In this document: positions 34,916-47,230 of the stretch, piece by piece
How the letters are laid out: every line of letters begins with the position of its first letter
Position numbering within the stretch: the stretch's first letter is position 1
Assembly (NCBI GenBank): GCA_949357655.1
Contig: CASHTG010000011.1
Span: 682,001-746,000, forward strand
Length of the DNA: 64,000 nucleotides
From: Parascedosporium putredinis
Taxonomy: Eukaryota > Ascomycota > Sordariomycetes > Microascales > Microascaceae
Reading direction: 5' to 3'
Made by a program: the position numbers and the translations under genes
The notes under the pieces: model-generated
Database searches by the model: none
Told to the model about the DNA's origin: nothing
What the model saw: only the letters and a program-made list of their open reading frames with translations

Positions 34916-36161
34916 GGCCAGGCTAGAGCTCCCTCTTTATCTTGTGGATATGGGTAGGGTGTGGCTCGTGGGGCGCGACAGAGTTTTGGGGGACGGGGGG
35001 GAGAGCAAACGATACACAGACATGGAGGTGTGAAACTGGAGGATCTGCCCATTTTCTATATCGGGAAATTGCTCACGCTCTCCTGAAATGGGACTCGGGC
35101 CCATCACCTCATCCAACAGCGCCGTTTCGTTTCGACCAGGGGAACAAAGGGACGGACAAGGGTCCGTGGATGACTAACACAACACCCCGCAAGACCGCGG
35201 AGCCACCGAAGAGGAGTTGGGCAACACGAGAAACAGAGGGGGAGGGGGGCGGGAAAAAAAAAAAAGCTTCTATTGACCGCTAGCTGCCAAACTGCACCCA
35301 ATCCAATATATTTGCTCCTCCATCGCCGTATTAGGGCTGGCTTGAGCTAACAAGGTGAGGAGTCGAGGACTGGCGGAGCTGTGGAGCTGCGGAGCTTGGA
35401 ACTAGAACGGTCAAGATCACCGGTCAATACTCGATGCCAACAAAACAATTCAAGCCTGACATTCAATTGATCAGTCCATCTGCGCCCACGTCCCAGCCAG
35501 TGTGTCGATTTCTCAGGTTCTCTCACCGAAAGAGCAGCAGTCGGGTCGGTAATCATGATAGGGTCTGAACGTAGTAGGGCAGGGTAGCATTAGCCGCTAG
35601 CCCCTCTCTTTATCTTTCCCTCTTCTCTTTTTCTTTCCCTCCCTTTCTTTGTCACCATCTTCTTCCAATCACACACGCGAGGCAGGACTGTCCGTGCGAC
35701 GCACCGACCATTGGTTCTGGTGAAACGGGAGTTCCCCCTCGTGCGTGTGAACTTTGAAGAAAGCAGTCTGGGAAAAACGCCCGAAGTGCCAGGCGGGGAT
35801 CCGTGATGTTGCACAAAACAATAGCTGGCAGATGAAGTGCCGACCAAACCGTTCAACTCCACGCGAGAAGCCACCCAATTCTTTCTTTCTTGGAGAAACA
35901 AAGCAATTATTACCTCAGTACCATGGCCCATCTAAGGACATGCGGGGGCGCCCCTCCACATCTCAATCAACGTTTCTAAACATTGAGGACCAGTGCGCAA
36001 TCGCCTGCATTCTCGGAAAAGTAAGTTCCGACAGGCGTATCTCGCGCTAGGATGCCAAACGAAGACGAACGCCCCATTGTTTAGCTAGGAAACGTGATGT
36101 CGAGTGCAGGCCTCTGTTGCCCGACTGACCAAAGCTAGCATCATGATGAAGGCGAAGCTGA
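34916..36161. other. Intergenic, mostly unassigned
   Basis: Upstream region of the SGNH hydrolase. A possible exon ending in CAIACILGK with a GTAAGT donor near 36020 could belong to the doubtful gene that follows, but this cannot be shown. Confidence 0.35.
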
Positions 36162-36724
36162 ATGATTTTCGAGAAATCAGGTGTTTGTGGACCACCGGCG
36201 GAGATGGGTAGGCATCATAATGATTTTAACGCGGCGATCGGACGCTTGGGTTCGCCGCTATTATTGAGATTTCATGTTTTTAGACAGAATAGTACGCCCA
36301 CTTGCGTGGGGTGTGCTTTTAGAGCAGTGAAGAATGCCATAAACGGGATGGTTTGGGAGCTGATTACTAAAGAACGAAAGCCGGGAAGATCTATTCCTGT
36401 CGCGGCACACTCGATCGCCGCGGCGGCAGATCTACTGAAGGGCGGGGCCGAGCATATGTAAGTGTGTCATCAAGTTCAGCCTGTATCCCGAGCAGCCAAC
36501 GTAGTAAACGTCACGTCCATCTCGCAGGACCGCGTGCACAAAGAGTTTTATCCTGTACGGGTCCCTGGTCCTCGCCGTGCTCTCTCTTGGTGGTATATTT
36601 CCGAGCTGCCTTATACAAGTGAGTGATGAGCCTTGTTCAACTCAGGTATAATCGCCTCAATGGTGACCTTGGGAACGCTTAGATCAATGAGATCTACAGA
36701 TGTACGAACCTTTGCCAAGACTGA
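36162..36724 (+). CDS. Possible spliced gene for a small protein with one membrane helix
   Basis: Three exons can be chained with clean splice sites: ..36457, 36528-36618 and 36683-36724 (introns 36458-36527 and 36619-36682). The joined reading runs from MIFEKSGVC through CVGCAFRAVKNAINGMVWEL and AAHSIAAAADLLKGG. It continues into a hydrophobic helix (FILYGSLVLAVLSLGG) and ends INEIYRCTNLCQD. The start is uncertain: an upstream exon may exist. I do not recognise the family. Evidence is the exon chain and amino-acid composition only. Confidence 0.38.
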
Positions 36725-37343
36725 TTTATATCGGTTCATGACCCCAGTCTCGGAAAATGTCTAATCTACGGCAGTAGTGCTGTTTGGGCTAGACGAACGT
36801 AAGGAATATTGCCTCATCAGCTGTGACCACCAAGTAGACCAGCATCTTCTATCCATGGCACCGCTCCCTCTGCATTGACAAACCTTTAACCCATGTCATC
36901 GACCAGGTTAATGATATATCGCCGCCAGGGTTCTGCTGGGCCAAGCACTTCAGATTGTTCATCGCCACATCTCAATTTCTCATCCCGATCGCCGAGTCTC
37001 ATGGTCCCTCAGCATCAATCTGTTTGGTTTGTAGCCGACATATCGCCCAAGCTCCGCATGCTCTCAAACATGTGAGCGGCCCCCAAGACTACCCTTTTGC
37101 AAATCAGCAGCCGGTCGAAATGCCTGTCTAAAACCTTTGAGAGCCTTTGAGGAATTAGATCCGGACTAATTATGGCGTTCTAGCGGGATAGATGGAACCA
37201 TCCCCTCCTAATGACTGCTGGGAGTGTCAGACGGCGTCTAGCATCACTCGCCTCCTTCTAGGCATATTTTCATGCACATAACACCCTCAAAGTTCAGCGA
37301 TAATGCCAACTAAGCCCCCACGGTGTGGTCATATGGTTGGCCT

Positions 37344-38390
37344 TTAGCGGCTTCCATGTGGGCATCTAGGTCCAACCCCCGGTGAGCTCACCGGCCGCGT
37401 CCATGCCGGTATCGATCTCAGGTCGCTCTTCAGTAACGGCAAATATTTCCACTGAGTCACTGCCCAAACCTCATTGAGTCTGCTGCAGATGTGGGAAATT
37501 TCGTAGGCGATGTCCTTGTTGTGGGTAGCAGATGACGAGGGCGCCGCGAGACTGCTTCGGCATCTAGTGAGATGGGGAGTCTTCGGTGCTACACGTCCGA
37601 ATGAACTTCCATCAACGTCGTCGATAAGAAAACAGCCGCTTGCCACCGTAGCAGTCTGCGATCCAAGCGGCCACATGTTTAAGTCACTTGGGTCCGCTGG
37701 GCGAGGCTGCTAGCTATCGATCTGTCCAGATGAGGCAGTTCTGCGGTAAGTTCTGAGACGCAATCTATGCGCCTAACGCAGCGGAGATGATGGAAACTTG
37801 CCATGGCAGGACTTAAGCATTCATCAGCCCGCTCAAGGGATATCAGATAAGGCCAACGTCTCTGGTACAACTTCAGAGCCGTAAATTAACCCTGTCTGTG
37901 CCCCATTCCTAACTTTGCCCACCTAAATAGGCCTAGACCCGGAGGCAGCACAAGCGACCAGTCGCAACCCACGCCGAATTTCCATACCAATCGGGAGTAG
38001 GGAAAGCGGGTTATGCAGAGCAAGGTCAAGATCGCATGGGATATCTTTATCTAGATGCCGAGTCGTGGCAGTCCGACGATATCGGAGGGCGTAACCTCTC
38101 ATGGGCAGGAGGGCATCATACCCTACTAGGCTTGCGAAGGTCGTGTCTGAAACGTCTTCCAGATTGATAGGGAAGGTTTGAAAGATATCGAAGCCGCACC
38201 GAAGGAAAGTCGGAAACTCCAGGTGAATATTTGCAAGCTATGCAACATTTAGGCCCCGGTTGCTACAACAAAGCACTGAGAATTCAACTCAGACGTTCTA
38301 ACGCCCCCGTTCTCTGTGATATCAACCGCATGGATAAGACGAACTGCTGGGAGCGAGACCAGGGTAACAAGATAAAAACGTGGAGTTCAG
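37344..38390 (-). pseudogene. Degenerate coding region on the minus strand, family unknown
   Basis: Several minus-strand stretches read like ordinary protein but do not join. One at about 38255-38380 contains VRLIHAVDITENGGV. A 104-codon open stretch without a start follows an AG at 38238-38239 (38237 down to a stop at 37923; e.g. PTFLRCGFDIFQTFP, SLVGYDALLPMRGY). Another at 37679-37870 contains LYQRRWPYLISLERADE. A last one near 37400-37520 contains HNKDIAYEISHICSRLNE. Stops and frame changes separate them. It could be one gene with introns and sequence errors, or a decayed gene. Confidence 0.35.
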
Positions 38391-39328
38391 ATCAATGAAG
38401 CACTCTCCTATTGGGAACAATTGATGGCACCCCGAGCAAGATCACTAGTAGGCAAACCAATCGATCTATGATTGAGCAAGGCTCCTCCCACTCCTCCACT
38501 ACATAATAGATTAATTGAAACCTATTCCCGCGTATAACCCGGGGAAGAAGCTCACCTCCCGAGAATCCGGCTATCCAAGGTCTTACCCACCATCAGCCAG
38601 TTAAAAGAACGGAAAAGCAAACAAAAGGACTCCACAAATTCCCGGAGCTTTCTCCGGTGGCAGGCGCTAGCCAGCCCATCAAATCGATCCCGCCTCGATC
38701 GCGCGCACAAGAAGGCGGTTTCCTGCGCCAAGGGACCCCACTTGCACTACATCATCGGTACGGCATGGCGCGATCCCACAGGACTTGGTGGGCCGGTGAG
38801 ATGGGCACCACACGCGGGGAAGATGGGAATGGAGGCAAGATGTTGGAGTAGGTGGCGGTCGAGGGCATCCAAGGGAAACTGAATGGACAGACGGAGATAA
38901 TCAAAAGATGAAAAATAAAAAGAATGATGAGGCTCTTTATGAAAAAGTTCAAATTTCGGTTTCCTTTTTTGGGCTCTCTTCCTTTTGTTTTCAGTTCGTT
39001 AGCGGGGGACGAGCACGCTGCATCTCGTGGTTTTGGCTTTTCATACAGTTCAAACGGTTGGCGGTTGTGGCTCCGAGGCATTTGCGTCAGCATGACTTCT
39101 GACGTCACGCGGAATCGTTGTTCCTTCTCGCCTCCCCGCCTTCCGACTTCCTTGAATATATCCGTCTGCCTGGTCTCGTCTCCTCTTTCCCTTAATAGAA
39201 ATCTCTTTTTCTTTTCTTTTGATTTTCTTCCTTTCACCCAATACCCCATCACAAGAGATCAATACATTACAAAAAGAAACAAGCATTTGGAGAGAAGATA
39301 TCCAAGGACAAGTCCAATTATCGTCAAC

Positions 39329-39717
39329 ATGTTCCAATTCAACATCCTCCTTCAGCTCCTCCTCGCGAGCTTGGCCTTTGCCGCTCCCATCGAGACCGCC
39401 GACCACGGCAACGCTTGGCAGTACGGCACCGGCGGTGGAATTATCGGATTGATCGTTCTCATTCTCGATGTCATCGTCTTCAGTAAGTTGCCTCTAGTTG
39501 TTTTTCCCCTCCTATTTGTAAACAGGTTTCACGAGCATCGTGTGCTGATTAGTGTTCCCCGTGTAGTCGAGGTCTTCAAGTCCAGCCGTCCCCCGTATCC
39601 AAGCTTCTCTGGTGTCTGGTCGTCTTCCTGTTCCCCATCGTCGGCATGGTTATCTACTACCTCTTCTCGAACCGTGATGCCCACAAGACCGGCGCCGGCT
39701 ACGAACCTCTTTCTTAA
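39329..39717 (+). CDS. Small PLDc_N-type membrane protein
   Basis: Two exons (39329-39482, 39567-39717). A signal peptide (MFQFNILLQLLLASLAFAAP) precedes two membrane helices. The first is GGGIIGLIVLILDVIVF, split at its end by the intron. The second is WCLVVFLFPIVGMVIYYLF, preceded by IEVFKSSRP. The pattern 'helix, basic turn, W-x-hydrophobic-FPI-x-G-x-x-x-YYLF' matches the phospholipase D nuclease N-terminal domain (PLDc_N), often found as a stand-alone membrane module. No catalytic PLD domain is present. One C is missing in the run 39590-39594; the repaired protein is about 101 aa. Function unknown. Confidence 0.75.
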
Positions 39718-42700
39718 ATGACGTCATCGCCAGCCACCCAACGCAAAACGGGACCGATTGTTTTGGTAAAAGAAATCAACTCGGGCAGAAGCGGAGAACG
39801 GACAGGTGGTGTTTGAAGCTAGTCTTTTATTATCCCCAATATTGAAGCGTTCAATGTTGTGTCGTACACGAAAGGCGGGGAGGTGGTACACTGGGAGGGT
39901 TGGGGTAACTCGCGAGTCGACGTGCTCGCTTGAACCGAAGCACATAGCAAGCGAACTCATCTCACGACAGTTTTTGCATTGAAGTACAGGGGTGGATGAA
40001 TACGAGCCATGTTGGCTCCTATAATGTGCACATGGCACGAAATAAACTGATAAACGCGTGCGTTGCAATCCATGTTCTACCTTGTCATCCATGACCAAGC
40101 CTGTGGCTAGAGCATGTCGGCATTGGAGAACGGGGGCGCAGCATGAACAACTCACGATTCAACTTGACGAATCAAATGAATACCTTTTAAAGTAGTAACG
40201 GACCTTTTTTCTCTTTTGCCTCGCTTTTCTTTTTTCGTTCTTTTTGTTTCGTCATACCGTGATCACTATCTCGATAACCAACGTCGATCCGATACGGACG
40301 TCCCTTCACGACATGGATTTGCTCTCCACTCTTTAACGGGATCTGCAAACAAGGCGAAGCGTAGACGTAAGTCGACGGGCGAACCCAACGTCCTAGGTTC
40401 CAGAGATTGGCGTAGCCCCTGACAAGCGCAACTCCCTAAATAGGAATGACTACACGTAGAAAATCACCTTTCCGTCGGACCTTGTTTGGGTGGCTCAGAG
40501 GAAACTAAAGTTGACCATAACACCAGCGAAACGAAACGTGGGGAAGAAAGCTGCACGACGTGGATTACTTAGTGGTGCGGATCACTTCAAGTTTACTCTG
40601 CCAAGAAGCAGTTACTGCAGCTGCAGCTTCCAAAACGTCCCCAAGCCACGCATGACGACGCCTTGAATTTTTGGCTGAGCATCGTCGAATCGGATGAAAG
40701 GTCGATCCTTTTTGCGGTTTGTTCCGTGCGACGAAAAAAGTATCGTATCCAATGAAGCTTGCTACATCGTGAAACGAAACGGAGGAGAGGAGAAGAAGGG
40801 AGAGAAGAAAAGAACGAGCCACGCACTTCTCTAGCGGGGCGCGAGTGAAGCTCGTGTTGGTGGCAGCAAGTGCCTGGGCAGTGGCTTGGGAGCTTGGGGA
40901 TGGGATCATGATCCACCCCCGAACTATCCCCGCAAGTTATTTTTCTTCTCTTCTTTTTCACCGCCAGTGCCAGTCCTGTAGATCGTGACACTTGTTTGGC
41001 CATCGTGGAACGCTTGGAGACGTTGGGCCACCCGCCGGCTTGTATGTGCCAAAATAAAACTCGGCAAGACGGGCCCGACCTGGTCGATCAGGGATCGATC
41101 GCTTTTGCCGCACTACGTCAAAATTGGCGGACATTTTTTTAAGCATAACGTATCAATTGTTGATGGATCGATGCTTTTAGAGAACTACCGGCCTTCCTCC
41201 GGAGCCGCACCCCAAAACCGGCTCCCCTTCTTTTGTAGCGCTTGCATTGTCCGCATGTGTCAGACCTTGCGTCCCACGTTTTCTATGAATATTCTACGAC
41301 ACGGCCCGGAGCTGAAACATGGGAAGCAACTGGTAAAAAAACAGCTCGGAACAACCAGCCTCCCTTTGCTTGCCCCACAATTCTTTTTCGGGCTGGAAGA
41401 GAGGTCCACCAGCTGGGTTCTCAGCTGCTGGCTCGTGGCTCGCGGCTCGTGGCGTAGTCAGACGCTTGAGGGTTGGCAAAGAAAACGCCAAGAACATTCC
41501 ATGATGGTATTCTTCAGAGGAGTGGAATACATGTAGATAGGGCTGGATGAGGGGGAAAGGGGATGACGAACCTAGGACTGCCGCGTCACCGAGGAGGGTG
41601 CGCTGTCCAATCTCGACCTTCTTCTTGCCCCCTCGCCCGAACCTTTGAACGTTGGAGGCGTTGTCGCAGAGGGCGACGGGCGGGCATGATGTTGCTTGGG
41701 GACACTGCCCGTGTGCCAAGGCGCCAAAAGCAAGCTCCATGAATTAGGCCCATCACGGATGATGGCATGCTGCTTGTCTCGCGGAGACGTCTCGGCTTGG
41801 CATCAATCACCAATGTTTTTTGTCTGTGGCTGTGGCTTACACTAGTTGACAAAAACCAAGGTGCACGACACCCGGAGAGGAGCACTGATCAGTGATCACC
41901 GTTGCACCATGCATCCATTGTATGCACAGGTTGTGTCAAGAAAATGGAAACAAAAAAGGAAAAGAACGAGGAAGAAAGAGAAAGGAAAGTAAAGGAACAG
42001 CGAACTGATCGCTACAGGGAGCCACGAATGGAGCTGTCCTATGCTGTGCTGGTGCTGGTGCTGCTGGTGCCGCGAAGCGATGACGCCCGACTACTGTCGA
42101 GGCGTCTCTTGGCAAAAATATCCGTGCCGAATCGGAATGGGAGGCGCGCAACCTGCCAAGCCCAAAAGCCAAGGCCAATGACCGAGAAAGGGCCTAATTG
42201 CAGTCGGGAAATACCCTGCTCGGCCCTAGAAAGTACGTACAGTACCGGCGGTGCAAGGAAAATCACTAATCCATCGAGCACAGCGTTGTCCCCGATCCAA
42301 AGGGCCTGCTCATCACGCAGAAGCTGAAACAGATGGGGCGAGAAAGCGACTGGAGCAAGCACCCGCGCACGCCCACAACACGCGACACCTGGAGCTCCGT
42401 TTGCGCTAGATGAGATGGACAAAGTACACGAATACCAAGAGGGAGAAAGAAACGTGAAATTATTTTTATCCCAGATTTTCTTTTATGCCTTGTCTCTCTT
42501 GCTGGGGGTATGACGATCTGCGAAGTGGGGCCCGTGGAGAGGACCTGAACAGCCGTCATCTCAAGAAAAAGCTGGGTTGGGAGAGCAACTCCAGATGTAT
42601 AAAACACAGACGATCGTCCGTGTTTTATTTTCAATGTTTTCTAGCCCTTGCCTCTATTCCCACTTCACACCACCTCAACATCTCCAACACTAAGCATCCT

Positions 42701-42783
42701 CCAGAGACACTCTTTCTCTCAAGCACACGCACCAGATCTAAATAGCAACGTATCAACCGGACAGCCCACCTTTTCCAACCAAA
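39718..42783. other. Intergenic, no gene recognised
   Basis: About 3 kb with only short, overlapping frames on both strands and no domain or convincing exon chain. The right end is the promoter of the CAP22-like gene. Confidence 0.4.
42598..42604 (+). promoter_or_regulatory. TATA box of the CAP22-like gene
   Basis: TATAAAA lies 180 bases before the ATG at 42784, followed by a CT-rich leader, a usual arrangement for a strongly expressed fungal gene. Confidence 0.5.
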
Positions 42784-43444
42784 ATGCATTTCGCCAAGAC
42801 CCTCCCCTCCTCTCCCTCGTCGCCCCCGTCGTGCTCGCCGACCTGGGCCTGGAGAGCGAAGACATCCCCACCCAGTGCACGCAGGTGTGCGACCCTCTCC
42901 TCACCCTCTCGCGCCAGTGCGACGTCGACGACGACCAGGTCGGCGGCGACCGCAACGAGGACCTCCTCGAGAGGCAGTGCCTGTGCACGAACCAGAGCTT
43001 CGACGTCGCGGGCGTGGCTGCCCTTTGCGCTAGCTGCATGAGCCAGAACGTCCGGGAGCGGGATGACCTTGAGGGTGAGTGAAGACAACTGGGTTAGGAT
43101 GCGCAGGGACGACATGGACCGAATGCTAACATGAGAATTTTTGACTTGCACTAGACATCGACGAGATCATGAGGACCTGCAACTTCCAGAGCACCACCTA
43201 CGCCGTCAGCGCCACCACCATCGTCGAGGGCGTCACCGTCACGGCTACCCGACCCACCGATATCAACCAGCTCACCACCACCGCCGGCTCGCAGCCCACG
43301 CCCAACAACGATAACGGCAACAACAACGGCAACAACGACAACAACAACAACAACAACGGTGGCGATAGCGGCGCGGCTGCCTTTGCGCCCGGCATGATGA
43401 TCTCCGTCGTTGCTGCTGCCTTTGCCGGCGCCATGCTGATCTAA
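42784..43444 (+). CDS. Secreted GPI-type protein, CAP22-like
   Basis: Two exons (42784-43074, 43155-43444). Signal peptide MHFAKTLPLLSLVAPVVLA after repair of one lost C at 42804-42807. The mature part has six or more cysteines in a compact order (CTQVCDPLL, RQCDVDDD, RQCLCTNQSFDV, LCASCMSQN). After the intron it continues DIDEIMRTCNF, a Thr-rich stretch, an Asn/Gly-rich low-complexity tract and a hydrophobic GPI-type tail (SVVAAAFAGAMLI). The cysteine order and the VGGDRNEDLLE…CLC…CASCM pattern resemble CAP22, a Colletotrichum appressorial wall protein, and its Sordariomycete relatives. Assignment is from memory of that family. About 193 aa. Likely a surface or wall protein. Confidence 0.75.
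43303..43359 (+). repeat. AAC/GGC-rich trinucleotide tract coding Asn/Gly
   Basis: About 19 codons, nearly all AAC or GGC, within the last exon of the CAP22-like gene, forming a flexible linker before the GPI tail. Confidence 0.8.
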
Positions 43445-44453
43445 GGGCTAGGAACGATATTCGACGAGCCTTTTCCCCTGTCCCCTTGATTCCGTCTACG
43501 TTTTTCAATGTTTCCCCCATTTTCCTTCTTTTTTTCTTAGAGCCTCTCCTTTTCTACTCTCTTGGAGTCCAATCCTCCACACAGAGCTGTCATCTGACGA
43601 GACCGCGATGAAGTAATGCCCAATACAATGCGTGGTGTAATGTACGCAAGGTCCATAGTAACGAACAAAGCAAAGTAATGCAGAAATCCATTTGATACAC
43701 TCCGTTTCCTTTCTTAGCTCATGATTTCTTAATTCCTGCTCGCTATTAACCCTTCTTCCGGCAAAATTGTAAACTCGGCGATCTCTTAAAAATACCAAAA
43801 AACCCTCCCCCAAAAATGACGTTGTTGTTTCAGACATGGCTAAGAATAGGAGCTCCGTTTCCCTCCCGATCTGAACAGCGTCCAGGGGTTTGGGATCAAG
43901 CTCGCTCCTGCATCAAGTGGGCTTGAACCCTGTCCGGGCGCGATTAGAGAAACCAAGGGGCGGCACAAAAAGGCTTGGCGACTTAGCTCAGCTCGGCGAC
44001 CAAAGAAAAGCTGCCTTTTCGGGCCCATCGCGCACTAGTCACTATGATTCATAGCAACTCAGTCGGACTGCATTTGTACCTTCCCGCACGTTTTCCTCAA
44101 AGGGATACATTGGGTGGAGAACGGGCACGACTCGGGAGCTCCGCCAGCTTCAATGGCTCAGCCCGCATTGGAGCTTCATGGCGGGGCATTTTACCTAGCT
44201 CAGCAACAAAAAGTGGTCAATACCCCGCCATCCACGCAAGAGTATCTTTTGGAGAGTCCAAGAATTCAGATATTTAGACCTCGCGACGGACGCATACATC
44301 GGTGGAAAACAAGAAACTGAAATCATCATCCTTCATCGCACTTACTCCCCCTCGTCTTCCTGAATCCCGACTCAGCGCCCACCGGTGCTGTTTCTCTCTC
44401 ATCACTCCCGCGAACTTCCTCCATCTCCCTTTTTCCAGACCCAAAACACCATC
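43445..44453. other. Intergenic, no gene recognised
   Basis: 3' region of the CAP22-like gene and promoter of the acyltransferase gene. No domain-bearing frames. Confidence 0.45.
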
Positions 44454-45860
44454 ATGACAGCGCAAACAACCTCCAGCCCAACCGGCAACACGACGGGCCT
44501 CCTCGACATCTTCGGCCAGCAACCCTTCCTCGACAAGCTCTACACCCAAATCACGCTATGCTACCCCAGCCCCGATGACGTGTCCGTCCCCCACCTCACA
44601 GAAACCCTCGAGGGCGGCCTGCGCACCCTCGCCGCGTCCTTTCCCTGGGTCGCCGGCCAGGTCGTCCACGAGCCCGTCGAGGGCGGCACGGGCATCTACC
44701 GGTTCGCGCCGCTCGACCCGACCCCGCGCCTAGTGGTCAAGGACCTCCGCGGCGACGCTTCCGCCGTGACGATGGCGCAGCTAAGGGAGGCGCGCTTCCC
44801 CATGAGCATGCTCGACGAGTCCGTCGTCGCCCCGCGCAACACCCTCACGCTACCGGGTACGCCCGAGGCCGAGCAACCCGCGCCCGTTTTCCTCGTGCAA
44901 GTTACCCTCGTCCAGGGCGGCGCGCTCTTGACGTTTGTCGCGCAGCACAACGTCGTGGATATGGGTGGCCAGGCCCGCATCATGGCCCTGCTCGCCAAGG
45001 CCTGCGCCGGCGAGGCTTACACCCCCGAAGAGATCGAGGGCGGAAACACCGATAGGGAGAACGTGATCCCCTACTTGACGACTCGTACGAGCCCGGTGCC
45101 GAGGTCGAGCTCCAGCGCGTCAAGCCCGTAGACCCCCAGCAGCCCACCCCGTCCCCCGCCCCTTCCACGTGGGCCTACTTCAGCTTCTCCCCGAGGCTCT
45201 CGCTACCCTTAAAACCGACGCGGATCCCTCCGTCACAAACCCCCAGGCTTCGTATCCACCGACGACTGCGTCACCGCCCTCATCTGGCAAGCCACCACGC
45301 GCGCCCGCGTGCCCCGCATCGGCGCCAACGCCCCCACCACCCTCGCCCGCGCCATCGACGTCCGCCGCTACCTCGGCCTGCCCGATACCTACCCCGGCGT
45401 CACGCAGAGCATGACCTACCACACCGTCTCCCAAGCCGAGGACCTCGCTTCCTCTTCGCACAGCCCCGTGGGCGCCGTGGCCTCGGGCCTGCGCACCGCG
45501 CTGGGCAGCCGGTCCGCGGACAGCGACATCGCGTTCCGCACGCGCGCCTTTGCGACCGTGCTCGCGCGCTCCCCGAATAAGATGGTCCTCGGCGTCACGG
45601 CCATGATCAACCCTTCCCACGACATCATGCTCAGCTCGTGGGCGAACCGCGCCGACTTCTTCGAGCACGACTTTGGCTTGGGGCTCGGGACGCCCGAGGC
45701 CGTGCGGAGGCCGCGCTTTATGCCGTTTGAGAGCTTGATGTACTTGATGCCGAGGAAGAAGGGGGCTGAGATTGTGGCTGCCCTTTCGTTGAGGGAGGAG
45801 GATATGGAGAGGTTGAAGACGGATGCGGAGTTTGCCAAGTACGCGACGTACATAGGGTGA
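44454..45860 (+). CDS. Acyltransferase of the trichothecene 3-O-acetyltransferase (TRI101-like) / BAHD-type family
   Basis: Single exon, about 469 aa. Transfers an acyl group from CoA to a hydroxyl; substrate unknown. The active-site motif HNVVDMGG (HxxxD) lies in the middle. A C-terminal DFGLGLGTPEAVRRPRF corresponds to the structural DFGWG region, and the N-terminal DIFGQQPFLDKLYTQI is family-typical. The TRI101-like family is widespread in fungi that make no trichothecenes, and no other trichothecene genes are nearby, so a toxin role should not be assumed. Three lesions each need one base: at 45077 (a G), 45189-45192 and 45240-45244 (C runs). Convergent with the next gene (178 bases apart). 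Confidence 0.85.
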
Positions 45861-46037
45861 AGTAGAATAGAGTAAAAGGAAAAGAAAAAAATGACAAAAA
45901 GAATTAGATAAAGAAAGCGTCATATAGAGGAATATTTCGAGCGAAAGGCTCGCTTTTAATACATTAACGTCATATCGAAAGTTGTCCGTGTTTGAAACGA
46001 TAAAGGTGTGAATGACAGTATACATTCAGTCGACAGG

Positions 46038-46835
46038 CTACAACTTTTCCGCGCGTCCTTGCCCCAAAACCTCCCCATCATCCCCAACCTCCATCGTACA
46101 TAGGATAAATGTGTCCTTGAGAGCTCCCAGCCTGTACTCCTTATTCACCGCCTGATACTCCTCATTGGACAACATGCTAGCAAAATGGTTCAACGTGGGA
46201 TAGTGCACGTAGGCAATCTCATCCCAACCCTCCTCGGCAGCGGTCCCCTGCGCCCCCGTCGCCACACGCGCCGCAATCTTTACCCGACCACCGTGTGCAG
46301 ACCCCACGCGTGACGAAAACTCCTTTCCGTACCGGACGTACTGGTCCTTCTTTCCCGGGTTGAACGCGAGCAGGTTCAGCATGGTGACGGGCCGGTGCCG
46401 CAGGTCGGTCGGGAGCTCGTTGATCCACCCCAGGAGCTCGGGCGAGCTCTCTAGGTCCTGCGAGGTATCGCGGTCCGCAGTGCGCGGGAGGGGTACCCGC
46501 GCCGAGGCGGCGGCGGCGTGTAGCTGAGACGTGAGGGCGCGGTAGCCGGACAGGACTTTGGCCGAGACGCCGTAGGAGACGGTCCATTGTGCGTCAATGT
46601 CCGAGGCGGCGAGGGCGGCGGGGATGGTGGCGTCGGGGGCAAGGCCGAGGAGGAGGTCCCATGACTTGTTGCGGGCTAGGAGCCGGCCGGTGGATTGGTG
46701 GGAGGGGAGGATGATCCAGCGGAGGACCTTGGCGATGAAGATGGGCTGGACGTTGCTGGCGCGGAGGTTGGCGAGGAATGTGGGGACGGAGACGCCGTCG
46801 TTGAGGGCGATGAGGTGGAGGGTGCACACGACCAT
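46038..46835 (-). CDS. Dimeric alpha/beta-barrel protein, DUF1330-like
   Basis: Intact single-exon frame of 265 aa. The C-terminal half holds a DUF1330-like ferredoxin-type barrel: VTMLNLLAFNPGKKDQYVRY, then GRVKIAARV, then EEGWDEIAYVHYP, then a segment ending FILCTMEV. The N-terminal half resembles a second, diverged barrel unit (VCTLHLIALNDGV…), as in two-domain fungal relatives. No signal peptide. Function unknown, though related proteins are small monooxygenase-like or stress proteins. It has no frameshift. Confidence 0.78.
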   Translation of the reverse strand: MVVCTLHLIALNDGVSVPTFLANLRASNVQPIFIAKVLRWIILPSHQSTGRLLARNKSWDLLLGLAPDATIPAALAASDIDAQWTVSYGVSAKVLSGYRALTSQLHAAAASARVPLPRTADRDTSQDLESSPELLGWINELPTDLRHRPVTMLNLLAFNPGKKDQYVRYGKEFSSRVGSAHGGRVKIAARVATGAQGTAAEEGWDEIAYVHYPTLNHFASMLSNEEYQAVNKEYRLGALKDTFILCTMEVGDDGEVLGQGRAEKL

Positions 46836-47230
46836 TTTGCTTTCTGTTTACCCTCTAGTGGTAATGATTCCAAGAAGAGGAAAAAATCTGGAATGAGGGT
46901 TAAAAATAAATGACAACGATGGATACTAGAAATTCGTTGCAGAGGGTGAGGGTGCGGTTCTGTCCAAGGTTTGGTGGTGGGGGTGAGCCGGGGTTTACGT
47001 TTAACCTATTTTGGTGAAGATGCCGAGGTTGCCGTCCAGTTTCTGGGGATAGAATCCCCAACTTTCCGGTTTTGCGGGGAGCAAGATGGCCGGGACCTAG
47101 CGCGATCCGAAATTGGGCAAGAGTCACGACAATCGTAACGAAGGTGGGAAACCACACTATAAAACCTTGCTAGAAAGAGGATGTTTAGGTTGCCTCCGTA
47201 TCAAAATTCTTGTGTGTGGTTACGAACTTT

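Noticed and set aside
44454..45860. A trichothecene biosynthesis cluster around the TRI101-like gene
   Set aside because: None of the neighbouring genes fits such a pathway, and the family is common in non-producers.
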